Positions 45,277-53,274 of a stretch of DNA of 64,000 bases are shown here, piece by piece. Origin of the DNA: JAUSIF01 sp964620215 (GTDB lineage: Bacteria; Pseudomonadota; Alphaproteobacteria; Rhizobiales; Xanthobacteraceae); assembly GCA_964620215.1 (NCBI GenBank), contig CAZUJE010000001.1, positions 1-64,000 on the forward strand, written 5' to 3'. The translations under genes were made by a program, and so were the position numbers. Position 1 is the stretch's first letter. The number at the start of each line of letters is the position of its first letter. The notes below the pieces were generated by a model. That model worked only from the letters and a program-made list of their open reading frames with translations. It did no database searches and was not told the DNA's origin.

Positions 45277-45822
45277 GTGCTGATGATGGAAACGAAATCT
45301 GACCGCCGCCTGCTGATCGTTGACGACGACAAGCCTTTTCTAGAGAGGCTTGCGCGAGCGATGGAGTCGCGTGGCTTTCAGGTCACCACGGCGGAATCCG
45401 TGGCCGAGGGTCTTGCGCATGTTTCCACTTCCGCGCCGGATTATGCCGTGGTCGATATGCGTCTTGGCGACGGCAGCGGCATCGAAGTGATTTCCGCCCT
45501 GAAAGAGCGCCGGCCCGAGGCGCGCGCGGTGGTTCTCACCGGTTATGGCAACATCGCCACCGCCGTGACGGCTGTAAAGCTCGGCGCGGTGGATTATCTT
45601 GCGAAGCCCGCTGACGCCGACGATGTCTATGCGGCGCTGACCGCGGCACCCGGGCAAAAAGCCGAGCCGCCGGAAAAGCCGATGTCGGCCGATCGTGTGC
45701 GCTGGGAACACATTCAGCGCGTCTATGAATTGTGCGGACGCAATGTTTCCGAAACCGCGCGGCGGCTGAACATGCACCGCCGCACCTTGCAGCGGATTCT
45801 AGCCAAGCGCGCACCGCGCTAA
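45277..45822 (+). CDS. regA: response regulator RegA/PrrA/ActR
   Basis: The partner of RegB, a global activator of respiration, carbon fixation, nitrogen and hydrogen metabolism genes in alphaproteobacteria. It has 181 residues from a GTG at 45277, or 178-179 from ATGs at 45283 or 45286; no clear ribosome site decides. The receiver has the acidic pocket Asp16-Asp18, phospho-acceptor Asp60 (AVVDMRLGDG) and Lys110. The C-terminal FIS-type HTH reads NVSETARRLNMHRRTLQRIL. It shares CTAA at 45819-45822 with the convergent mmcB. Confidence 0.95.
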   Translation: MLMMETKSDRRLLIVDDDKPFLERLARAMESRGFQVTTAESVAEGLAHVSTSAPDYAVVDMRLGDGSGIEVISALKERRPEARAVVLTGYGNIATAVTAVKLGAVDYLAKPADADDVYAALTAAPGQKAEPPEKPMSADRVRWEHIQRVYELCGRNVSETARRLNMHRRTLQRILAKRAPR

Positions 45823-46298
45823 ATCAGCACCGGTTCCGTCAAGCCCGGATCGTGAATCGCCGCAAGGCGCGCCGCGGCTGCCCGCCCAAAGCGAACAAGC
45901 ATTGCTTTCCGCCGCGACGGCGCGATCTGGTGTAGTCCACCCTCACGGATCAAGGTGCCGCCATAAGAGTCGGCGATGAGGAGGCCGGCGTCGGCCGGCA
46001 ATGCGGTTGCGGGAAATTCCGGTGAGACTGCGAATAAAAGCCGGTCGCAATACAGCCGGTATTCCTGCCACTTTTTGTCCGAGCGAAAATCCGCAAGGCA
46101 GGATTTGATCTCCACGATCCAGAATTCTCCGCCAGAGCCGAGTGCCACGAGATCGGCGCGGCGTCCCGAGCCGAGCGGCAGTTCGGCCACGGCTGTAAAT
46201 CCGAGCGCATGCAAAAGACGCAGCGACCCGCGCCGGATAGCGGGCGCGGTCTCCAGGTTGCGTTCAAGCGTTTCCGTACTGAATAAAGGAAGAGCCAA
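45819..46298 (-). CDS. mmcB: MmcB family DNA repair protein
   Basis: A 159-residue protein with the PD-(D/E)xK-type nuclease pattern: RADLVALGSGGEFWIVEIKS holds the Asp and the E-x-K. MmcB was named in Caulobacter as an SOS-induced factor for mitomycin C resistance. No signal peptide. It converges on regA with a shared stop and is divergent from the esterase gene. Confidence 0.85.
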   Translation of the reverse strand: MALPLFSTETLERNLETAPAIRRGSLRLLHALGFTAVAELPLGSGRRADLVALGSGGEFWIVEIKSCLADFRSDKKWQEYRLYCDRLLFAVSPEFPATALPADAGLLIADSYGGTLIREGGLHQIAPSRRKAMLVRFGRAAAARLAAIHDPGLTEPVLI

Positions 46299-46405
46299 GG
46301 TGCGAATCCCCGGACGATCCTAAACCGGGAGAAATTGAAGGCAACGTCTTTGCTTGCTCCGGCACCCGATTTCGTAGAAAATTTTTTGGACTGGAGAGAA
46401 AGTTA

Positions 46406-47242
46406 ATGACAACGCTTGAGCTTGAAGCTGAATACAACAACCGCGCCCGCGTGCCGGAACACCCGGAAATTTTCAAGCGGTGGACCGAAGCCGCGGCTTT
46501 GTTCCGTGCCGGACACAGGAATTCCGAGCAGCGAATTCCTTACGGGCCGAGCGAGCGTCAATACATCGATTTGTTCTGGCCCTCGGCGGACCGTAACGCG
46601 CCGCTCGTTCTCTTTATACATGGCGGTTACTGGCGCGCGCTCGAACCTTCCATGCACAGCCATTTGGCCGCTGGCGTGAATGCACGCGGACTGGCGATGG
46701 CGGTCGTTGGTTACGATCTCTGTCCAAAGGTTACGATTGTGCAGATCATCGGGCAGATTCAATCGGCTGCGATGTTTCTTGGCCACAGGCTTAACCGGAA
46801 GATGGTGGCGGCGGGCCATTCCGCGGGCGGGCATCTGGCCGCTTGCCTGGTGGGGATCGACTGGAAAAAACTCGCACCGGATTTGCCGGGAGATCTTGTG
46901 CCGGCGGGACTTTCGGTCTCGGGTCTGTTCGACCTGGAGCCGATGCTTCACGTCAGCATGAATCAGGATCTCCGACTGAGGCCGGAAGAAATCGAAGACG
47001 TATCTCCGCTATTCTGGAATGTCGCCCCGGACCGAACACTCGACGCCTGGGTTGGCGGCGATGAAAGTGGCGAATTCCTGCGCCAAAGCAAACAGATCGC
47101 GGACGACTGGGCAAAGAAGGGCGTGAACACGCAATATGTGCCCGTACCCGGCACCAACCATTTCACGGTGCTTGATCCGCTTTCCAATCCCGGCAGCAAA
47201 ATGACCAGCAGGCTTGCGGAGTTAGCGGCGAAAATTGCGTAA
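46406..47242 (+). CDS. alpha/beta hydrolase (arylformamidase/esterase-like)
   Basis: A 278-residue cytosolic hydrolase. HGGYWR at 72-77 forms the oxyanion region, nucleophile Ser139 is in GHSAGGHLA, and the His is in GTNHFTVLDPL near the end. The HGGYW motif is shared with kynurenine formamidases, so that substrate is possible. No kyn genes are nearby, so the name stays general. GGAGAGAAAG precedes the ATG. Confidence 0.8.
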   Translation: MTTLELEAEYNNRARVPEHPEIFKRWTEAAALFRAGHRNSEQRIPYGPSERQYIDLFWPSADRNAPLVLFIHGGYWRALEPSMHSHLAAGVNARGLAMAVVGYDLCPKVTIVQIIGQIQSAAMFLGHRLNRKMVAAGHSAGGHLAACLVGIDWKKLAPDLPGDLVPAGLSVSGLFDLEPMLHVSMNQDLRLRPEEIEDVSPLFWNVAPDRTLDAWVGGDESGEFLRQSKQIADDWAKKGVNTQYVPVPGTNHFTVLDPLSNPGSKMTSRLAELAAKIA

Positions 47243-47275
47243 CCGGCCTTGATCGGTTAAGTGAATCACAGGCCT

Positions 47276-47352
<77 letters not shown>

Positions 47353-47374
47353 GTTTTCTGAAATTCTGTTCGAT

Positions 47375-47950
47375 TCAGCCGCGCTTCGTCGAGCGGCCCG
47401 TGTTGCTTCTGCGCTTCGGTTTGAATTTGACCTTGTCTTCCTCATGCTTGCTCTTGGTGCCTTCGCCGATCACGTCGGTCCAGGCGAGCAGCAGTCCTGA
47501 AATCACGAACACTAGATGGATCGCCACGAGATAGATCAACGTCTTCTCGTTGAAATTCTTCTCGATATTCATGAATGCCTTCAGCACTTGGATCGCCGAA
47601 ATCGCGACGATCGAAGCCAGCAATTTCTGCTTCAGGCCCGAGAAATCGATCTTGGTCATCCATTCCGGCCAGTCCGGATGGCCTTCAGGATCGATCTTGG
47701 AAACGAAATTCTCGTAACCGGAAAAAATCACTATCAGAACGAGATTGCCGGTGAGAGAAAGGTCGATCAACGCCAGTACGCCAAGAATGACGTCGGCCTC
47801 CGTCGCGGTCGTCACATGAATAAGGAAATGAAAAAATTCACGGACGAATGTGTAGAGCAGAATGAACAGGCTTCCGATCAAACCGAAATAAAACGGGGCA
47901 ATCAGCCAGCGGCTCTGGAAAATGGCGCGCTCAAGAAATCTTTCAACCAT
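47375..47950 (-). CDS. YqhA-family (TIGR00645) inner membrane protein
   Basis: A 191-residue protein with about four hydrophobic segments (roughly 12-36, 53-76, 107-127 and 138-160) and a very basic C-terminal tail. The WLIAPFYFGLI and DLSLTGNLVLIVIFSGYENFVSK segments mark the YqhA/UPF0114 family, of unknown function. It lies 22 bases past tRNA-Arg on the opposite strand. Confidence 0.85.
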   Translation of the reverse strand: MVERFLERAIFQSRWLIAPFYFGLIGSLFILLYTFVREFFHFLIHVTTATEADVILGVLALIDLSLTGNLVLIVIFSGYENFVSKIDPEGHPDWPEWMTKIDFSGLKQKLLASIVAISAIQVLKAFMNIEKNFNEKTLIYLVAIHLVFVISGLLLAWTDVIGEGTKSKHEEDKVKFKPKRRSNTGRSTKRG

Positions 47951-48012
47951 GACGCCCTCCGCTTTTCATCATGAATCGATGGCATGGCGGAGGGCGATCA
48001 TGCAAGTGAGCG

Positions 48013-48669
48013 TTAGCTTGCGGCAACACCCGTGCTGATCTGGCAGGCAACGCCAGTACCGCCTAACCCGCAATAGCCGTAAGGGTTCTTGGCCAGATAC
48101 TGCTGGTGATAATCCTCGGCAAAATAAAATTCCTGTGTGTCGAGGATTTCAGTAGTGATGGCTTGAAAGCCCTTGCCTTGCAGGGCACCCTCATAGGCCG
48201 ATTTTGAAGCTTCAGCCGCTGCGCGCTGGGCTGCGTCATAGACATAGATTCCCGAGCGATATTGCGTGCCAACGTCGTTGCCCTGCCGCATTCCCTGCGT
48301 CGGGTTATGTCCTTCCCAGAAAACTTTCAGCAGTTCGGTGTAAGTGATCTGTTTGGGATCATAGACCACGAACACTACCTCGTTGTGTCCGGTGCGGCCC
48401 GAACAGACTTCCTCATAGGTCGGGTTCGGCGTGACGCCGGCGGCGTATCCAACCGCCGTGACCCATACACCGGGTATCCTCCAGAACACGCGCTCCGCTC
48501 CCCAGAAGCAGCCAAGACCGAACATCGCCTTGGCCATTCCTTCCGGATACGGACCCTTCAGTGCGCGTCCAGTGACGGCATGTTTCTCAGCAGTGGGAAT
48601 CGCCGTCACACGCCCCGGAAGGGCCGTGTTGCGGTTCGGCATCTCGACCGTTTTTTTGAAGGAGAACAT
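48013..48669 (-). CDS. msrA: peptide methionine-S-sulfoxide reductase MsrA
   Basis: Repairs the S-epimer of methionine sulfoxide in proteins. It has 218 residues from the ATG at 48669, which has AGGAG at good spacing; upstream codons are rejected. The catalytic Cys54 is in GCFWGAE. Two resolving cysteines lie in the C-terminal YGYCGLGGTGVAC. No signal peptide is evident, so it is cytosolic. Together with katA, oxyR and OsmC it forms a peroxide-defence set within the window, though dispersed. Confidence 0.94.
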   Translation of the reverse strand: MFSFKKTVEMPNRNTALPGRVTAIPTAEKHAVTGRALKGPYPEGMAKAMFGLGCFWGAERVFWRIPGVWVTAVGYAAGVTPNPTYEEVCSGRTGHNEVVFVVYDPKQITYTELLKVFWEGHNPTQGMRQGNDVGTQYRSGIYVYDAAQRAAAEASKSAYEGALQGKGFQAITTEILDTQEFYFAEDYHQQYLAKNPYGYCGLGGTGVACQISTGVAAS

Positions 48670-48818
48670 TGTCGGCTCCTGATCTCGCGCGTTTTGCCGC
48701 GCGTTCATCGCCAATATAAGCTTTGCAGGCCATTTCCGCACCGGCGGGCGAAGGCGGCTTCGATCACGGTCGCGCTATCGCACGGTCCAATGGCCTCGGC
48801 TTCCGGTGAACGGAATCG

Positions 48819-49142
48819 TCAGTCGCGCGACGAATAGCCGACCGAATAGGTGCGCTTCCGTCCGAACAGGATCAGCAGCGTGCCAACAACACACAGCACC
48901 AGCCAGAGGGGGGCGTTGAGAAACTTGAGTGCCACGCTTTCCCACATCCAGACGGAGAAGTTTTGCTCAATGATCTGGTGCAGGGCTTCCACGCTGGCCG
49001 CATTGACTGCGGACCAAGCCTCCACCAGCGGCATGATGACAAGGCGCGAGGCGGCAATCGAGCGGGCGCCATCGATTACGAAGGCGACAAATGCGCCCGC
49101 CAGCAACCAGAGACCGATAAAACGGAACAAAAACTTGAACAT
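48819..49142 (-). CDS. small membrane protein, hypothetical
   Basis: A 107-residue protein with two hydrophobic segments (about 4-26 and 78-96) joined by a helix that carries AWSAVNAASVEALHQII. It has no recognisable domain. It lies about 100 bases from tRNA-Ser on the opposite strand, and 150 bases from msrA. The codon use resembles the core, so it is probably a real gene. Confidence 0.6.
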   Translation of the reverse strand: MFKFLFRFIGLWLLAGAFVAFVIDGARSIAASRLVIMPLVEAWSAVNAASVEALHQIIEQNFSVWMWESVALKFLNAPLWLVLCVVGTLLILFGRKRTYSVGYSSRD

Positions 49143-49244
49143 GCGAGGCCTGCCGCCTCTCGACTAAACCCTCACGAAGCCCGGTGCAACTACCCGCTTT
49201 TGCTTGTCTCGAATCCTTCCCGGAGTATATTCGCGCGCTCTCAA

Positions 49245-49334
49245 GGAGGGGTGGCCGAGTGGTTTAAGGCGCACGCCTGGAAAGTGTGTATACGGGAAAC
49301 CGTATCGCGGGTTCGAATCCCGCCCCCTCCGCCA
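49245..49334 (+). tRNA. tRNA-Ser (GGA)
   Basis: A 90-base tRNA with a long variable arm. Acceptor GGAGGGG/CCCCTCC, anticodon loop CTGGAAA with anticodon GGA, extra arm TACGGGAAACCGTA, T-arm GCGGGTTCGAATCCCGC, discriminator G and encoded CCA. It marks the left edge of a putative island. Confidence 0.97.
49323..49334 (+). repeat. left attachment-site-like repeat at the tRNA-Ser 3' end
   Basis: CCCCCTCCGCCA is the last 12 bases of tRNA-Ser and recurs once in the same orientation at 55687-55698. Short direct copies of a tRNA 3' end bordering foreign DNA are the mark of site-specific integration. Confidence 0.55.
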
Positions 49335-49775
49335 CCCATTAAACCTGTTTTGTTCGCGGTTGTGCGCGAGTGCCGCGATGAAATAGTATTGGATAAGTGA
49401 CACCGCTGTCCGAATCAACCGCTATGGGCGAGCTGAGAGCGAAGGCCGAGGACTGCTTTCATCCTTTGCGCGGGCGGTGACTTTAGGCATTCCGGTTCTG
49501 ACCGCTGTACGGCATCCGTACGATCAGGAATGGAGCAAGTATCACGGTGGAGCTGCCTCCGACCTGCCGTGTGAGGAAACACCCATCTGCCAATGGGCGG
49601 TTAGAGTCATCGAGAGTGCGCGTCAGGAGTGTCCCGCTTTCATTGAGATCGGGGCTCATGCGCAAGAATCAAGAATAAGGTGAACGCGTTGATACTTCTT
49701 CTAGAAGAGCCTCTTCGCCCCAAGCCCCTCGGGGTGAACGATACGACGGCCTTGACGATTTCTCGCGGTGGCTGA
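49335..49775. other. gene-poor stretch after tRNA-Ser
   Basis: No confident gene is seen. A 68-codon plus-strand frame at 49477-49683 (GTG-type start region, contains DLPCEETPICQWAVRV) has no recognised family and no clear ribosome site; it may be a remnant. A copy of the 19-bp repeat is at 49686-49704. A run of CTTCTTCTAGAAGAG makes a local palindrome there. Confidence 0.5.
49686..49704 (+). repeat. 19-bp direct repeat, left copy
   Basis: The sequence gcgttgatacttcttctag occurs here and again, identical and in the same direction, at 55491-55509. The two copies bracket exactly the four metal-cluster genes. The copies share no clear similarity beyond the 19 bases. Confidence 0.8.
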
Positions 49776-50138
49776 CTAGAATTTCGCTTGCGCCGTAATA
49801 TTGGAGCTATTCGTGATTTGAATCGCGCCTTTGATCGGCGCTTTCAGTTGAACCGCTGCGGTGCCTGTGAGTTTGTTCTCGCCCTCGGGCGCAAGTGTGA
49901 AGCGTTCAGCTTTTCCGTTGACGACCAAGATGGCAGTTCCCTTGAAGCCTGTAGTAGAGACCGTCTTCTCCTTCTGATCGCTCACAAAAACCGTCAGCGA
50001 GCCATCCTTGACGATTGCCTCTATGTGATAGTCACCCGCATCAGCCTGTTGGCCACCATTCTTCCCCTTGGCAGGACCATGAGCGTGCGCGGTGGAGATC
50101 GAGATCGCTAGAAGTCCGATCAGCAATAGTTTGTTCAT
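49776..50138 (-). CDS. small secreted protein of the metal cluster
   Basis: A 120-residue protein from the ATG at 50138, with GGGAA upstream. A signal peptide (about 1-19, ending STAHA) leaves a mature start HGPAKGKNGGQQ. The remainder is a probable beta-sandwich with DYHIEAIVKDGSLTVFV and the repeated KGTAILVVNGKAE/LTGTAAVQLKAPIKG pattern. It begins 11 bases past the RND pump. A periplasmic accessory role is inferred from location only; I recognise no named family. Confidence 0.65.
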   Translation of the reverse strand: MNKLLLIGLLAISISTAHAHGPAKGKNGGQQADAGDYHIEAIVKDGSLTVFVSDQKEKTVSTTGFKGTAILVVNGKAERFTLAPEGENKLTGTAAVQLKAPIKGAIQITNSSNITAQAKF

Positions 50139-50148
50139 GTCGTTCCCT

Positions 50149-53100
50149 TCAGAATGCTTCCGCAGGCGCGCTTCCGCCTTTGGATGATTGCGCGGCTTCG
50201 TTGCGAATCTTTTCGAGCGGCTTCGCGCCGTACCGCAGGAAAAGTATGGGTGTAAGAATTGCATCGAGAAGCGTTGCGCTGATCAGACCGCCAAAGATCG
50301 TCACGGCTACAGGATGCAGGATTTCCTTTCCGGCCGATGATGGATCGATCATCAATGGAATGAGGGCTACACCTGCCGACAAGGCGGTCATTAAAACCGG
50401 CGTTAACCGCTCTAGTGTGCCGCGTACAACTAGTTCGCGCCCAAAAGGCATCCCTTCACGCAGCGCAAGGTTGAGATAGTGACTGATCTTAAGGATGCCG
50501 TTGCGGGTGGCGATGCCCGTTAGGGTGATGAAGCCGATCATCGAGGCAACCGACAACGGCAAATCAGCAAGCCAAAGCGCAATCACACTCCCGACAAGGG
50601 CGAGAGGAATGCTGCCCAGAATGATTACGCTGTAAATTATAGATCGATAGCGGCTGTAAAGCACCGCGAAGATCATAGCGAACGAAAGCAACGAGAGCGC
50701 CCCGATGGTGCGGCTCGCATCCCGCTGCGCCTGGAAGTTGCCTTCGAGGCTTACGAAGAAGCCCTGCGGCAACTTCGTTTGCGCCACTCGCTCTTGGATC
50801 GCGTTTGCGATGGCGGCGATATCCGAGCCATCCGTATTCGCAAGTACGGCAATGCGGCGGCGGCCGTTCTCCCTCAGAATCTGATTGGGTCCATCGGTTT
50901 CGCGTATCTCAGCGATTTGTTTCGCCGGTATCCAGCCGTAGGGAGTCTGGATGAGAAGATCGCCAAGTCCCTGCGTTGTGCGAAGCCGCTCCGGAAGGCG
51001 TATGACAACATCGTATCGGCGGTAACCGTCAACAAGGCGGGAAACCACGCGCCCGCTCGAAAGGCGGGTGATTTGATCGATGACGGCCGCAGGCTGCACG
51101 CCGTATAGGGCAGCACGATTGTAGTCGATGCGAATCTCTAATTGCGGAATGAGCGTCTGACGTTCGACCTGCAAATCGACGACGCCGGGAATATCAGCGA
51201 TTGCGGCCCGCAATCCCTCCGCAGTTCTTCGCAGCGTGTCGAGATCGTCGCCGAACAGCTTCAGCACGATCTCCGCCCGCACCCCCGAGAGCATATGATC
51301 AAGCCGGTGAGAAATCGGTTGTCCAACATTGATAGACACCGGCAACACAGAAAGTTTTGCGCGGATTTCTTCCGCCACCACCGCCTTGCCCCGGTTATCA
51401 CGCTTCAGCTCGACATCAAGTTCGTTAACGTGGACACCCTCGGCATGTTCGTCGAGTTCTGCCCGTCCCGTGCGTCGTCCGACGATCTGCACGTCGGGAA
51501 TCTCAAGAATGAGCTTCTCGGCAATCGAGCCGATGCGAGACGATTCCGCGAGCGAAATACCGGGGGTGAAGGTCAAATTGATAGTGAATGTGCCTTCATT
51601 GAAGGTGGGCAGGAATGCTCGCGGGAGGGCGAACAGTCCTGCAACGGAAATCGCGATGACGATTGCCGCTGCGGTTAGAATTTTTCCCTGATATCCGAAG
51701 GCAATCTGAAGCGCTCGCTTGTTCCATTTTTTCAGGATCGTGACGAGGCCGCTTTCGTGTTCGCTGAGGCGACGGAGTCCGGGCAGCAAGTAGTACGCCA
51801 TAACCGGCGTCAGCGTCACCGAAACAAGCAGACTCGCGAGAATTGAAATGATGTACGCTTCCGCTAGCGGAGCAAATAGTCGTCCCTCGATCCCTGAGAG
51901 TGCGAACAAAGGCACCAACACCAATACGATGATGAAAGTCGCGTAGACGATACCTGAGCGCACTTCCTGACTTGCCGTAACGATAACTTCATAAGCGGAG
52001 CGTGGATTTCCTGCCTCGCGGTTCTCGCGAAGACGGCGGAAGATGTTCTCGACATCGACTACGGCATCATCGACCAATTCTCCAATCGCGATTGCAATTC
52101 CGCCTAGCGTCATCGTGTTGATCGAGAGGCCCGCGAAATAGAAGATCAGCGCCGTGATCAGGATCGAGACCGGAATTGCCGTCAGCGAGATGACCGTGGT
52201 GCGCAAGTTCAACAAGAAAGCGAAGAGAATGATGGCGACAACGACCACCGCTTCCAACAGAACTTTTTGCACGTTGCCGATGGAAGCCGAGATAAAATCT
52301 GCCTGACGGAAAATGATCTGATCGATTTTCGTTCCTTCCGGGAGAGTTGTCGCGATCTGACTGAGCGACTCTTCAATCTTTTTCGTCAGGCTGATCGTAT
52401 CGACATGCGGTTGCTTTTCGACGGATACGAGAACGGCGGGCGCGCCCATGTAGCCGGAATCACCGCGTTTTACGCGCGCCGCAAACTCGACCTCCGCGAT
52501 CTGCCTTAAATAGACCGGTCCGGTATCGTTGCTACCGACCACGATGGTGCGGAGGTCGTCGAGCGAGGTGGTCCGCCCGATACTCCGTATGAGATATTCG
52601 CGGGAATGCTGATCGGTGAATCCACCGCCTGCATTGCTCCCGAAAGAGCTGAGCGCCTTTTCAATCTGATCGTGTGCAATATTGAAGGCGCGCATGGCGG
52701 CTGGGTTCGGAGCGATGCGGAACTGCCTGACCTCGCCGCCCATGGGGATGACTTGCGCGACGCCGGGAATCGTCAAAAGGCGTGGCCGGATCACAAAATC
52801 GGCGATCTCACGCAGCTCCATCGGGCTTAATTTCTCGTTGGTGACGGCGGTGATCAGGATTTGGCCCATGATCGAACTGACGGGGCCAAGCTGTGGCGTA
52901 ACTGTTGGCGGCAATTGATCGCGAATAAGATTGAGCTTCTCATTCACGAGTTGCCGGTTCCGGTAAATTTCCGTGCTCCAGTCGAATTCGACATACACAA
53001 ACGAAAGCCCGACACCGGAGACCGAGCGTACACGGGCCACACCGGGCAGGCCGTTCATCTGAGTCTCAACCGGAAAAGTAATCAGTTGCTCCACTTCCTG

Positions 53101-53274
53101 TGGAGCGTAGCCTTCGGCTTCCGTCATGATTGTGACGGTTGGTCGATTAAGATCAGGGAATACATCGACTGGTAGACGCGTTACGGCGAAGGCACCGTAA
53201 ATCATCAGTACAGCCGCCATGGCAAGCACGAGGACGCGATACTGAAGCGAGCGGCTGACGATGAATGTAAACAT
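50149..53274 (-). CDS. heavy-metal RND efflux pump, CzcA/CusA-like
   Basis: The inner-membrane transporter of an envelope-spanning metal exporter. It has 1041 residues with the RND layout: twelve hydrophobic helices, two large periplasmic loops, and the N-terminal RLPVDVFPDLNRPTV. The TM4 proton/metal relay reads AIAIGELVDDAVVDVEN (394-410) with Asp402, Asp403, Asp407 and Glu409. The residue at the first Asp of the CzcA DFG motif is Ala396, and the CusA AIGAMVD pattern is not matched exactly. The metal is therefore not assigned. Its ATG shares one base with the adaptor stop. Confidence 0.9.
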   Translation of the reverse strand: MFTFIVSRSLQYRVLVLAMAAVLMIYGAFAVTRLPVDVFPDLNRPTVTIMTEAEGYAPQEVEQLITFPVETQMNGLPGVARVRSVSGVGLSFVYVEFDWSTEIYRNRQLVNEKLNLIRDQLPPTVTPQLGPVSSIMGQILITAVTNEKLSPMELREIADFVIRPRLLTIPGVAQVIPMGGEVRQFRIAPNPAAMRAFNIAHDQIEKALSSFGSNAGGGFTDQHSREYLIRSIGRTTSLDDLRTIVVGSNDTGPVYLRQIAEVEFAARVKRGDSGYMGAPAVLVSVEKQPHVDTISLTKKIEESLSQIATTLPEGTKIDQIIFRQADFISASIGNVQKVLLEAVVVVAIILFAFLLNLRTTVISLTAIPVSILITALIFYFAGLSINTMTLGGIAIAIGELVDDAVVDVENIFRRLRENREAGNPRSAYEVIVTASQEVRSGIVYATFIIVLVLVPLFALSGIEGRLFAPLAEAYIISILASLLVSVTLTPVMAYYLLPGLRRLSEHESGLVTILKKWNKRALQIAFGYQGKILTAAAIVIAISVAGLFALPRAFLPTFNEGTFTINLTFTPGISLAESSRIGSIAEKLILEIPDVQIVGRRTGRAELDEHAEGVHVNELDVELKRDNRGKAVVAEEIRAKLSVLPVSINVGQPISHRLDHMLSGVRAEIVLKLFGDDLDTLRRTAEGLRAAIADIPGVVDLQVERQTLIPQLEIRIDYNRAALYGVQPAAVIDQITRLSSGRVVSRLVDGYRRYDVVIRLPERLRTTQGLGDLLIQTPYGWIPAKQIAEIRETDGPNQILRENGRRRIAVLANTDGSDIAAIANAIQERVAQTKLPQGFFVSLEGNFQAQRDASRTIGALSLLSFAMIFAVLYSRYRSIIYSVIILGSIPLALVGSVIALWLADLPLSVASMIGFITLTGIATRNGILKISHYLNLALREGMPFGRELVVRGTLERLTPVLMTALSAGVALIPLMIDPSSAGKEILHPVAVTIFGGLISATLLDAILTPILFLRYGAKPLEKIRNEAAQSSKGGSAPAEAF

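Noticed and set aside
49477..49683. 68-codon frame after tRNA-Ser as a gene
   Set aside because: No known family, weak start, and an odd composition; left as a possible remnant only.
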